Shown: piece by piece, positions 9,512 through 18,674 of the stretch
Numbering within the stretch: the stretch's first letter is position 1
Layout of the letters: each line of letters begins with the position of its first letter
Origin: Euprymna scolopes
Taxonomy: Eukaryota > Mollusca > Cephalopoda > Sepiida > Sepiolidae
Assembly: GCA_024364805.1 (NCBI GenBank)
Contig: CM044511.1
Location: 46,833,474 to 46,855,578 of the forward strand
DNA length: 22,105 bases
Direction: 5' to 3'
The notes under the pieces: model-generated
What the model was told of the DNA's origin: nothing
Databases searched by the model: none
What the model saw: the letters and a program-made list of their open reading frames with translations, nothing else
Translations under genes and position numbers: made by a program

Positions 9512-9812
9512 TACTGTGCTGAGTATTTAATTTTCTATTGCATCATGTGGAATAGAATTATTTAACTCCCTCCCGAGGCAAGATGATTGGATTTGAAAAG
9601 CCAGTGCCCTAGAGGAAGAATACCTTGGCCTGCCAAGATTACTGGGAAGTCACATCAGAATTCCACAATAGAAGCACCTCAGATGATTTGCAATAACTTA
9701 ATCCATTTCTTAAATGGAGAAAGCAAAGCCTGGGAGGATGGACCTCAGAACTGCACAGGACCAAGACTATTCCTCAATCAACAGGGAACAAGATATTTTA
9801 ATAATGGCCTAA

Positions 9813-9845
9813 ACCAGTGGTTTCCAACCTCTTAAATATGGTTAC
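9813..9845 (+). mobile_element. hAT-like transposon end, single
   Basis: It reads CAGTGGTTTCCAACCTCTTA, close to the widely shared hAT terminal repeat that begins CAGTGGTTCTCAACC. No matching inverted end was found downstream, so only one end of an old non-autonomous element is visible. The sequence following it (to about 10100) is AT-rich. Confidence 0.5.
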
Positions 9846-10134
9846 CTATTTTCAAATAAGCAATCAGGAAGAGTTGCCAATCCTTAAAATATCTTATAAA
9901 TACATTTTTTTTTGTACAACTGCAATTATTGAATTATATTATTTGTGAAGTAACCAAACATTCTGTAAATTCATGATTAATTTCAAATTTATTAATAAAA
10001 AAAAATTCAAAGCTGCTACAAAAATTAATTGCAAATCAATTCAAAATTAATCAAACACAAATTTCCACCATTGTGTAAAGTATGTTTATGAACTGACTTT
10101 AATGAAACGGCTGGTATTCCAGTTTTTAACAACT

Positions 10135-10290
10135 GGGAGGTAACAGTGGTCAAATGATTAACAACACAGACTGACGATGTGGGTGTTCCAAGTTCGAATC
10201 CAGTTTGTTTTGCAAAAATTACTTTCACTTACAATGTTGGCAACCTTCTCATGGTCACTCTCATAAGTACCTGGTATCTTTCTAGAAAGA
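10135..10290 (+). mobile_element. tRNA-derived SINE
   Basis: It has a Pol III B box, GTTCGAATCC, at 10192-10201 and a degenerate A box, AGTGGTCAAATGA, at about 10145-10157, spaced about 35-45 bp apart as in tRNA genes. The TGGTTAAnnn...GGTTCGAATCC order is that of a tRNA-like SINE head, but the acceptor stem does not close, so it is not a tRNA gene. A non-tRNA body follows. Octopus SINE families (OK, OR1, OR2) are known to be tRNA-derived. Assignment to one of them is not possible here. Confidence 0.7.
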
Positions 10291-10651
10291 ATTCTGACTA
10301 GAAAACATCAGAGAAACAAATGCCAATATCGGGGAAACCAATGCCAATAATAGAATCTTTGTATTCATATGATATGATGATGATCCTGAGCTCTGTTGTT
10401 AATATGATTGATTTACAGGAATTCCGAGCATGATTTGAGATGGTCAGTTTGGACATAATACACATTTCACCATCTGACGGGTATGGTCGCTTAGAGATGC
10501 ATCTTGTCTGTCTCCAATATAGTTTTGTTTGGGCTTATATATCATAAGAGAAAATCTACTCTTCCTCACACGTGGTGTCATAGTCACATGTGTTCTGGTT
10601 AAAGCCTGGAGGTAAACAGAATTAGAAAGTTTTACAACATCAAAGAAGTTT
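10291..10651. other. Intron sequence, nothing recognised
   Basis: Moderately AT-rich, with no coding block, RNA gene or repeat identified. ATG/ATGAT-rich sequence at 10368-10384 may be the tail of the preceding SINE. Confidence 0.5.
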
Positions 10652-11145
10652 GGATGTTTAACATTTTTAATCCTTTTGAGTCTATTCTAAAAAGAGTTAT
10701 CTCCCTTATAAATTCTTTACATTGTGTTTCGATATTTACTACAATCTTAAAATGCAAGGTCTATTTCACATTATTATATTTTTTTTTAATTTAATTTTAT
10801 TTTTTTCAAATTATAAATGCAGACACTTTTTGGTTGAATTCAGCTTAATATTTCTTGCAATTTGTCAGTACATGTTTTCAAGTAAAAAAAAAAAAAAAAA
10901 AAAAAAAAGGAAAGAACTAAACTATTACAGGAAGAAGTAAATATTATGTTAAGGCAATATTAGACATAAATCTGAAACCGACAACCGGATGTACACTTTT
11001 TTTTTTAATAAAGAGAGAGTAGAAACTGAACACGCTTCCTTTTTGTCCTTTAGTCCTCACATTCAATGAGTGATGTTTCAAATAAACAAGGAAGAATTGT
11101 CATTTTCTGGGTTAGAATCTATCCATCAAACATTTATCATTGGCC
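10652..11145 (+). repeat. Dispersed family B, copy 1
   Basis: It shares blocks with 12838-13560 in the same order and direction: AATCCTTTTGAGTCTATTCT, GAGTTATCTCCCTTATAAA, TACTACAATCTTAAAATG, GTTTTCAAGTAAA, an AAAGAACTAAACTATTACAG block, and AGAATTGTCATTTTCTGGGT then AGAATCTATCCATCAAA and CATTGGCC. Relative to copy 2 it lacks about 365 bp, replaced by an A-run (10884-10908). The class is unknown. Confidence 0.75.
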
Positions 11146-12054
11146 GGATGTCCACCACTCATCACTGCGCCTCTTCCACCTCAGACGATGATGAAAAAAA
11201 AGGATAACCTACTATTGCCTCTTAAGATAAATTCAGAAATGCTGCCTTCAGAACCAGATAAGACAATGATGAAATCATCAGGTGGTGATGGCAGTTGTGC
11301 TAGTGAGAAGGACAGAAACAAGGAAGCTACCCTTACGATTTTATACAGAAGTATCCGTTAAAGGCACTGCCATTTGTGTGATAGAGATGGGGAGGGGTAT
11401 AGATAGAGATATAGAAGGTGTGAAAACATCGACGTACAAAGTCAAAATGGATAAACGCAAGTATGGATACCATCTGTGCATACACTATCCTAAATGAAAA
11501 CAATTATATTTTGGACCCATCAAAACCTTTTTGAATTTCTGGGAGCTGCCTACATTCTTTAAAAGCCAGATCTTTCTTCAATAAACCAGTGGACCTATTT
11601 GACCCTGATCTACAGACCGATGTCGCTGGACACCCACTATAGATGCTCATCTCTGCAACATTTCCTCCCACTCACGCATACAAACATTAACGAACACAGT
11701 CGCACACAACTCATCACAGTATCACCTGTCAATCTATATAAACTTTATTGAAATATTTCTCATCCATCTCACTGAAATATTTTACTAATACAATAACAAA
11801 TGGACATTAACTCTTATAAACAACTTTCAATGAATTATAATTTATAAAAATGAGCAGAGAAGTTTTGAATATGATTTTCCTGACCCCTGAAACTCCCAGC
11901 TCTTAAGTAATGGCTCCAATCTTCTGTCTCGGCTAAAGAACCTGGTTTTCACAAAAACTCAAAAAATAATCACGAACACTTCCATTTTAAACATATATAA
12001 ATTATTTCTTGTGAATACATGCATGTAGCAGAATTGGCAATAACCTCGGATACG
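11146..12054. other. Between family B copies, weak coding-like frame only
   Basis: A plus-strand frame runs from 11140 to 11361 with KDNLLLPLKINSEMLPSEPD and a Ser/Lys-rich end. A pyrimidine tract closing CACCTCAG (about 11183) precedes part of it and could be a splice acceptor, but no donor, homologue or domain is recognised. I treat it as probably chance. The rest is AT-rich with no feature. Confidence 0.35.
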
Positions 12055-12445
12055 TCTGTTGTGTTGCGGGAAGAGGGGAAAGAGAGTTCAAGATGGTGTT
12101 CATGGGTTTTTATTGGTGTTGACCCCATGCAATTCTCGCAGAATAGCTTGTGCTCTTGCACAATTATACAAATATATAATTCCCTGCCGCTATAAAGGCA
12201 AGACGCTGGGAAGCAGTCAGGGAGTGTCCTGCAGATTGTGTGTAGGTGGTTCTGGCAGTTGGATTGTTCTTTGTGATGAACCACAAATCTGCGAGAAGCG
12301 AGTTTTCTTCTGCCTATTTGTTTTTTTTTCTTCTTTCTTTACGGTCATTACAGCCAAGAAATCCCTCTCTTCTAGAGGTGGCCGGTGCAGGGCGAAACTG
12401 ACTATTTCCTATCTTTGTTCCTGATTTTTGCCTACTACATTTTGC
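12055..12445 (+). promoter_or_regulatory. GC-richer patch with a TATA-box-like site
   Basis: The block is clearly richer in G and C than its surroundings. TATAAAGG at 12191-12198 is followed about 25 bp later by an Inr-like CAGTCAG and then by GT-rich sequence. It begins near TGTTGCGG and ends near CCTACTACA, the TG...CA form of a solo LTR, but no second copy, primer site or coding part is present to prove it. It may be a fossil LTR or another Pol II promoter remnant. Open frames in it have no recognisable domain. Confidence 0.35.
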
Positions 12446-12837
12446 TGCAAGCATTTTCTTAACTCATTATTTTGTTTACTGTATGACAATGTCTCTCGCT
12501 CTTCTCATATTTGATTATAATACCTGAAAATTTTATACGAATCCAGCTTATCCCAAAAATATCTTTCTCCTTACAAAACACCCTAAAGTAAAACCTCTAA
12601 AACTGGCATGAACACATCCCTAAAAACTAATGACCTCCTCCCCATAAAGGTAATTCTCACGCAAGTAACTGCACCTCTGTTTGGCTTCTAAAGTGGCAGG
12701 ATCAGGGAAAGAAAAAGAAAAGACCAACTTAATTTTGTAGAGGAGTGGAATTAATTTGCATTTGAGGGGAATAGCGGCTATTAGAAGGACAAATTGGAGA
12801 GAACAGGCAGTCAAGTTTTAGACAATCAATAGAACAT
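12446..12837. other. Intron sequence, nothing recognised
   Basis: AT-rich, with no coding motif or RNA gene seen. The minus-strand frame at 12814-12620 has no recognisable domain. Confidence 0.5.
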
Positions 12838-13560
12838 AGATGTTGAGAATTAGTTGTTCAATAAATCCTTTGAAGTCTAGTCTAAAAGAGTAATCTCCCT
12901 TACCTGCAAACTTTTTACTACAATCTCATGAATGTCAATTTTGCACAATTCTTTTTTTTTAACTATAGATCTAGACTAGAATTCAAGTATTATTTACAAT
13001 TTCTTAGTATATTGTTTTCAAGTAAACATTTTTTTAATTTAAAACAAAGGAGACAAACAAAGTTTTCAGTTGTCAGCCATTTTTAGTTCTAGAAAAGTTT
13101 CGGGGAGAGGGATAGCCAGTCCATACAAGTTCTGAGACAAAGAATAGAGCAAACCTGTGGTAGCACATCTGTTTCAAGTTCTGAACTAAGAATAGAGTTT
13201 CTTCTTGTGTGAAGAACGAAAATGTATGTGCAGAATTCTAAAATATTCAATGTTTTATGGAGTGATTCCAGTTTCTGATTGGTCGATAGCAAAGCATCTT
13301 TCCATTTGATTGGTCAGCTCTTATCACCCCTGTCTATAAATAGAACCTTCCAATTTTTTGTAACCATGTCTTGTTAGTTACATTAAAAATATTGCAACAC
13401 AAAGAAAGACTAAATTATGGAAAAGAGGAGAAAGTGGACCTTGGGTTTATTTTCAGTAGCTTGGTAACTCGCGTTGTCTTTATTTTGTCCTTTCTGACAA
13501 AGGTAGAAGAATTGCAGTTTTCTAGGTCAGAATCTATTCAACAAATTTTTGTCATTGGCT
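12838..13560 (+). repeat. Dispersed family B, copy 2 (longer)
   Basis: It has the same block order as copy 1 (AATCCTTTGAAGTCTAGTCT, GAGTAATCTCCCTTA, ACTACAATCTCATGAATG, GTTTTCAAGTAAAC, AAAGAAAGACTAAATTATGG, AGAATTGCAGTTTTCTAGGT, AGAATCTATTCAACAAATTT, CATTGGC). About 365 bp at roughly 13030-13395 has no counterpart in copy 1 and holds two ATTGG boxes and a TATA box. The two copies are about 1.7 kb apart in direct orientation. They could be ends of one element or two separate insertions. Confidence 0.75.
13278..13342 (+). promoter_or_regulatory. Two CCAAT boxes and a TATA box
   Basis: GATTGGTC occurs twice (ATTGG at 13278-13282 and 13309-13313, 31 bp apart, reverse CCAAT boxes), followed 22 bp on by TATAAATA at 13335-13342. 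Spacing and order are those of a Pol II promoter reading rightward. It lies in the part of family B copy 2 that copy 1 lacks, which suggests an element promoter. No gene is seen downstream. Activity is not shown by sequence alone. Confidence 0.5.
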
Positions 13561-14174
13561 GTTTTTTTGTTTTTTTTGTTTTCTTAAAGTAGTACAATAG
13601 AACAGCATTAAAAATTAGCAACAAAATACAGTACCGTATATAATACACATGCATATAATCAAATAACATTAAAAATAACACCGTAAGGTCGGGAAATACT
13701 GTAATCAGGGGCCGGAAAAACATTGTATTCCACATAGTTATCTGAAAAAAACATTCTAGGGCCACCGTATCCCGGGGTTCTATTTTACTAAAAAGTACAG
13801 AACACCAAGTGGCTTCATGCCTTGTCTAGAGCAGTTCCCATAAAAACATGACTACCTTCTATGCCGTTTTTCTACTACATCAAGTTTCAACATATTAGAT
13901 TAAGTACTGTTGATGTGGGAGATCAATTTTGATCACAAGAAAATGCAGGTTTTAGCCAGTCTTATGCTTATCATATGTGAAGATGTCTTTAGCAAATATT
14001 TCTGCTAATCCACAAATATGATGACTCGAAACAATTGATGATCAGTTCCCAAACTCAGATGGCTGAATTTTGTTCTCAAGCATGTGGCAAAGCGCTCTGA
14101 AGTCCTATTTTAAAATGTTAATTTTACTTTCTAGGCTCATTCTAAAATCTATGGATATTATTTGCATATATATT
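13561..14174. other. Intron sequence, nothing recognised
   Basis: T-runs at 13561-13580, then AT-rich sequence with a short GC-richer patch at 13680-13780. No protein, RNA or repeat was recognised. Confidence 0.5.
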
Positions 14175-14400
14175 CCAAACTAGGAGGTGCACAACTTTAC
14201 CTTAAATATATTTTAATTAATACAGATTTAGTATTCATTATTACAGAGCCAATTCTCTATTGTATATAATACATAGTACAATTTTAAAAGTAAAAAAAAA
14301 AATTTACTTGGGTGCCATCTGTTAGAATCAAAACCAAAACATTTAGTGCTCCAACTTCATTCGCTACCGTTTGAGCTATTTACAGATAAAAATTTTTTTT
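14175..14400 (+). repeat. Dispersed family A, copy 3 (degenerate)
   Basis: It carries ACAGAGCCAATTCTCTATTG at 14246-14265, then ATTTTAAAAGTAAAA, ACTTGGGTGCCATCTGTTAG and AATCAAAACCAAAACATTTA, matching the copy at 20575. The head is poorly preserved (ACTAGGAGGTGCAC near 14179). It lies 300 bp before copy 4 in the same direction. Confidence 0.75.
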
Positions 14401-14682
14401 TTAATTAAATCTTTGAATGAATTTGCATATGAAAAAAACTAATACAGATATGTTGGCAAGTTGAAATGAACATTTTGTATTTCTTCAACTTGCTGAAATA
14501 TTTCTGAATGTGTTATTCATTCAAACAAAGATTTAACTCATTATCATCCTTGATATACGATTAATTTTTTTCTTGTTAATTTCAGTGTTATGTAGTTTAA
14601 GAGTTTATCGGTTAAATATTTTCATAAATGCATGCATGCATCTGTTTTATTTATCATTATTTCATTTATCATTTATCATTAT

Positions 14683-15310
14683 ACTAGCAGGCCACCCAGC
14701 GTTATCCAATCGTAAAATATGCATATTATATTTTAATTCATACAGAAATTGAAACACGTGCAAATGAGTATGTTTTTTCTAAACAGTTCACTTCTTGTAA
14801 GTAAAACATACTCAAGCTTAGATCGAAACCAAAACCTAAAAACAGCGGGTCAAGTACAATGAGTCCTACTTGATATGCATAAATATTATATTTATTGTTT
14901 TTATAAACAGTTCACTTCTTGTAAGTAAAAAAAATACTAAAGTTGAGATCGAAACCAAAATCTATAGACAGTGAGTCAAGTACAAGAACTATTAGGCCAG
15001 CTTGAAACAATCTTTAAAAAGTGTTTTCAAACCTACTTATTCTTAACATAAGAAATCTGTCACGTGAACCATTCATGCATACGCATCCATGAAACAGCAA
15101 ACAAATAAAAATTCGATCACCCACTACGTATCAATTTTTCAATTTGGATCCAGCCTTTTCTTCCGGATAAAAAACCGATTAAAAAGTTTTCCACATGTCT
15201 GAATATCCTACATACTAAGTTTCAAGTCAGTAAATCAAAAATTTGTTGAGTACATAGATTGAGAAGTGTCCTCACACACACACACACACACTTTTATAGA
15301 TATATATATT
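14683..15310 (+). repeat. Dispersed family A, copy 4 (long, with internal duplication)
   Basis: The head is TACTAGCAGGCCACCCAGCG, then TTATCCAATCGTAAAATATG. A block of about 80 bp, starting AAACAGTTCACTTCTTGTAA and ending GTCAAGTACAA, occurs twice (from 14781 and from 14905, period 124 bp). The 3' part has CATGTCTGAATATCCTACAT and ACTAAGTTTCAAGTCAGTAA, matching copy 5 at 20950-21000. It ends in (CA)n at 15274-15291 and TTTTATAGATATATATA. With copy 5 it shows the family's full form as 500-630 bp without an ORF. Confidence 0.8.
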
Positions 15311-15727
15311 TATTCATTACACACACTCGCCTCACCAATTTCCTCTATTTTGTCTGGAAGATCAAGAAAATAACAAAAGTGAAGAGGATGTTGTAGTTTG
15401 CTTGAAACATTGTGCAGTATGTAAGAGCCGTGTTTGAAGGTTATGGCAATGCAGTCTTGTAGAAAAACAGTTGAATATGAGACAAGCTAAAAAAGACCAA
15501 ATAACAATAATAAAAGATTTCAATAATTTCCAATCATGAATTATTTATTTACTAACATAATGCATCGAACCAGGATGCTATCGGTGGGGTTATGTTCTTT
15601 GAATTTTCGAGGTAAACCTCATCTTCAGAAAGTAAACAAATATGTATAATAACTCAGCTGAGGTTTAAAAAAAAAAAACATGTCTAATAAACATTTAATC
15701 AGAAAGAGATACATAATGTCAACTTAC
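15311..15727 (-). other. Intron just downstream of the PxSCC exon
   Basis: The donor GTAAGT lies at 15727-15722. A stretch at 15545-15640 with AACCAGGATGCTATCGGTGG and GAGGTAAACCTCATCTTCAG resembles an old dispersed repeat but is not identified. Otherwise AT-rich. Confidence 0.5.
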
Positions 15728-15870
15728 TTGGTAAAAGAGATAATCATTTTTGGCCCCTGAAGGGGTTCCAGGGGGTCCCATCCTTGACTTCTGGCACTGT
15801 TTTAACCTCACTAATTTATTCACATGAACGTTTTTGCAACAAGATGCAGGAACATAAGCTCGATCATCTC
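15728..15870 (-). CDS. Tetraspanin exon with the PxSCC motif (EC2 variable region)
   Basis: This internal exon is 143 nt: two bases completing a Gly codon (G|GA) from the exon at 17470-17542, then 47 codons. It begins GDDRAYVPASCCK and ends KNDYLFYQ. PASCC at 15850-15836 is the tetraspanin PxSCC motif, whose two Cys pair with those of CCG and with a later Cys. A fifth Cys (LKQCQK) follows 14 residues on. Between them and the end lies a Gly/Pro-rich stretch, MGPPGTPSGA, in the variable subdomain that usually sets partner choice. The acceptor is a T-rich stretch ending TTGCAG (AG at 15872-15871). The donor is CAA|GTAAGT, phase 0. Frame, phase and length (2 + 3x47) all agree with both neighbours. 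The next exon is 13,007 bp downstream. No stop or frameshift is seen. Confidence 0.93.
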
Positions 15871-16009
15871 CTGCAATGGATACAGATTCATACAACAGAA
15901 ATTAAAAGTACCAACACATGTAATGTGATAAGGGAATGGACGTGGGCATCCCGACTTAAAACCATGCAAGGGGAAATAATAATAAAAACTAAGATTATTT
16001 GAAATCCAG

Positions 16010-16470
16010 TGCATTACCAGTGTCGACCAATGGAAGAGTCTACCAAATGTGTGTACCAAGCATGATGACATGGAAGTGATACCAGGCCAATGAGGATTGT
16101 GAACATTGGTTGCATGGAGAGGATTGATATAGGAATAATATTATGGATGTATAATGCACGTCTTAAAAACAGGTTTAGGTCTGATGACCTCAGAGGAAGT
16201 AAATCTGGACAGTATAAGGAAATGTGTGCAGAACAGGCAACTTTGTTGGTATGGTCACATCAGAAAAAAAAGTGGATGATATTGCTTGGGTTAGTGAATG
16301 TACAAATAGTTGACGTAGGAGGGCCAGTTGGCAGAGAAATACCAAGGAGAAAACAGGGGAAGTAATAATGAACCAGAGAAAAAGAGGGATAAATAAAGAC
16401 CCGGTCAGAGATATGTTAGTTTGGAAGTCACTTTCTAAAAGCCATCCAACAAATTCCAGCATATAAAATG
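16010..16470 (+). mobile_element. 3' fragment of another LINE (RT C-terminal region)
   Basis: Plus-strand frames give GRVYQMCVPSMMTW, then WMYNARLKNRFRSDDLRG, then (in shifted frames) RQLCWYGHIRKKKVDDIA-like and VGGPVGREIPRRK, followed by RDPVRDMLVWKSLLKSHPTN-like sequence. This is the known C-terminal order of an invertebrate LINE: GRVYxxCVRSxMxYGSExW, RWMYNxRLxDR, LRWxGHxxR, GRGRPRK. Several frame changes break it. It is a different lineage and the opposite strand from LINE A, and sits in the 1.6-kb tetraspanin intron 140 bp from the PxSCC exon. Confidence 0.75.
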
Positions 16471-17469
16471 GATATTAAACAAAATATTATAATGATAATG
16501 GGACAGAGAAATTGGGAAACAACATTCATATCACATCAGTCAATGGACAATGGTATGAACAAAGTTGAAGGTAACAGAGATAAAGAATACTCAAAGAAGA
16601 CTTAAATATTATCTCAAGTAATCAAAGCCAATGTAAATGATGTATTATGATATAGAAAATCAGGTGATATTGAACTTTCTTGCTCACACATCGCTATTCC
16701 AAATTCATGGTTGTGGGCCACCTTCAGTAGGCTGTTTCTCTTGTACCAAACAGCCATGAGCAACATTTTAAGTGCAATTTAGACAGTTTCAAACAAATAT
16801 AAATAATTGTACACTAAAGATAATTTAAAAAGATATTAAGAAAATAAAGAAAAATCTGTATGATGTACATATCTTTGACAGAACGAAAATATTGTGTCCC
16901 AAAATTATGCTAATTGATCAAGTAGTGTTATTTTTATAAAAAAAATAATTTTTAAGAGAGCAGCACAAATCTTGTAAGTTTTAATTATGTCGAAATGATC
17001 TCCCTTGTTTCTTCAGACCATTTTCAAAATAGTGTCATGAGCCAGTCGCTTCTTAGTTGGCCATAAAATTTAATTTTGTTTTACTTCAAAAACCACTTGA
17101 TCAAATTAAGTGGGTTTTTTTTTTTTTTTTTTTAATATATTTTCTTTCTGTCATGGGTATATACATAAAAAGTTTTCTTTATTTTTGTTTTTTTATATAG
17201 GGGGAGTTCTGGACAAGCACCAAATTTTGTAGCAATTGATAAAATTGGATACCATGCAGTTTACATTTTGGCATGTTCGCCACATTGAGCTGCACTGTAA
17301 TTAGGATGAAATTCGATATTTGATTTTGGTTTGCTTAATTCAAAACAACTTGTTATGGAAAAAAAAAACCTTGTTACACTGTGAGCAAGCAAGGTGTCGG
17401 GTGGTGAGGCTTGTACATTTGTTATCAAAACATCAATTTTATGAAAACCATCTTCTGGTACTTACTAAC
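16471..17469 (-). other. Rest of the 1.6-kb tetraspanin intron
   Basis: AT-rich with T-runs (17112-17133). No coding block, RNA gene or clear repeat is seen. The donor of the CCG exon lies at its right edge (GTTAGT, 17469-17464). Confidence 0.6.
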
Positions 17470-17542
17470 CTTTTTGATTGCGATACCACATAGATTCTTG
17501 ATAAATCTCCCAGCCTTCATTATCAACACCACAACATTCAAG
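17470..17542 (-). CDS. Tetraspanin exon with the CCG motif (start of EC2 core)
   Basis: This internal exon of 73 nt encodes 24 codons plus one base, opening LECCGVDNEGWEIYQ and ending WYRNQK. Cys-Cys-Gly followed by a Trp-containing stretch is the signature of the tetraspanin large extracellular loop. Tetraspanins are four-pass membrane proteins that organise partner proteins into membrane microdomains. CCG lies at 17536-17528. The acceptor is a T-rich tract ending in CAG (AG at 17544-17543). The donor is G|GTTAGT, leaving phase 1. A second donor, GTAAGT, overlaps it four bases on. Phase 1 fits the next exon, 1,599 bp away at 15728-15870. The preceding exon is not visible in the window and should join in phase 0. 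The number of Cys suggests a six-Cys tetraspanin of the CD151/TSPAN4/9/18 type, but the paralog cannot be told from this piece. The identification rests on motif and splice logic. Confidence 0.9.
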
Positions 17543-18635
17543 CTGGAAAAAAAGAAATAAAATGAAATTTTTTTTTTTTTTTAATAATGATGAACTTCGA
17601 ATTAAAATAAATTACAAAAAATATTTTTATCATACAAATATGTGGTCTATTCCAAAAATTAATTTTTGGCATTCATAATTTAAATACAATTTCGGGCATA
17701 TGGACCCCCACCCCCACCTCTGCGTATTTGGTCTAATGTAACAGCCAAATTTTCACAATTCTACATATTAAATTAGGCTATATTTCAGCAATAATGTGTC
17801 GACTGTTGTCTTCCAAGTGGTATATTGTGTCTGGTTTATCAGCATAAATATGGGACTTTACATACCCCCTCCAAAAAATAATCTAATGGGATTAAATAAC
17901 ATGAATGAGATGATCAGTTGACAGGTCCATTCTATGAAATTATTCATTCATCAAATGTTTCTCTCATTAAATTGATTGTATTATTTTCAAACACTGCTCA
18001 GACGTCAGTCTCTTTATGATGAATTGACAAAGTAAACTCAAAATAACCGATAGTTGCTAATTCAGCAATCAAAGAAAACAGAGTTGATTTAAAGTTCACC
18101 ACCTCCAAAGAATTTTTTGTTAAATAAAAGGAAGTTTAAAAAAGAAACTAGATTTCAAATAAAAATATAAAAACAAGTAAAAAGACAAAGAAATAAGACT
18201 TTGTGAAAGGAATTCTAGGTTTTAACTTAGACAGCAAAATATCATGGCAAATGGTGAAAATACACGACAATAAAATTAGATTTTTTTTATTCTTCAGACT
18301 ACTCATCTTTAGTCTTCTTTTCACGATGTCTCACGCAATGTAACTTCCGACCTTCTTCAGATTTATAAAATCAGACACTCAAAAGTTCAGATCTCACTGA
18401 TACTTTTATTTACCATTTAGCTAAAATTTTCCAGTTCAAGAAAAGGGGCAATGTTCTGAAAAATAATTAACTTAAAAATCTGTGTTTCTTAATTTATGAA
18501 AATTGATAATTTATATCATTCAGATTTTCACACTGTTTTAGTGGATGTAACCTCCAAGTGTATCCTGCCAAACTCACTAACCTTTCTGCCAACTTGGGAA
18601 CTTGCACTGAATTTTAAACAGAACTCTTTATTTAA
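17543..18635 (-). other. Intron upstream of the CCG exon, no exon found
   Basis: A polypyrimidine tract and AG acceptor border the exon on the minus strand. I looked for the preceding tetraspanin exon (TM3 and first EC2 helix, ending in phase 0) and found none. A stretch at 18295-18380 with CTTCTTTTCACGATGTCTCA and CTTCCGACCTTCTTCAG resembles an unidentified dispersed repeat. Confidence 0.55.
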
Positions 18636-18674
18636 TCCATGGATGGATCCATCCATCCATCCATCCATCCATCA
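18636..18674. repeat. (ATCC)n microsatellite
   Basis: Six to seven CCAT units preceded by a GGATGGATCC palindromic start. Confidence 0.95.

Larger units (their letters stand above)
5725..9812 (-). mobile_element. LINE copy A: near full-length but decayed non-LTR retrotransposon
   Basis: About 4.1 kb on the minus strand, in the order ORF1-like remnant, AP endonuclease, reverse transcriptase, C-terminal region, about 200 bp of 3' UTR, and an A-rich 3' end containing AATAAA (5750-5725). This layout and length fit the CR1/L2/jockey group of endonuclease-bearing LINEs. The family known from molluscs has GDFNVHHSSWL- and ADDTMLY-like motifs, seen here slightly altered. Several frame changes and stops break the main ORF, so it is dead. 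The 5' boundary near 9812 is inferred from the end of the less AT-rich sequence. No clear target duplication was found. It has the same direction as the tetraspanin gene whose intron holds it. Confidence 0.88.

Noticed and set aside
10145-10201. Possible functional tRNA gene
   Set aside because: The B box is good, but the A box is weak and no acceptor stem closes, so it is a SINE head.
18295-18380. CTTCAG-rich stretch resembling ends of Penelope-like elements, with similar ones near 4490 and 15600
   Set aside because: Only short motifs are shared, and no coding part or consistent boundary was found.
18570-18620. Donor-like GGTTAGTGAG on the minus strand, similar to the CCG exon donor
   Set aside because: The only acceptor nearby would give a 25-nt exon without tetraspanin features.
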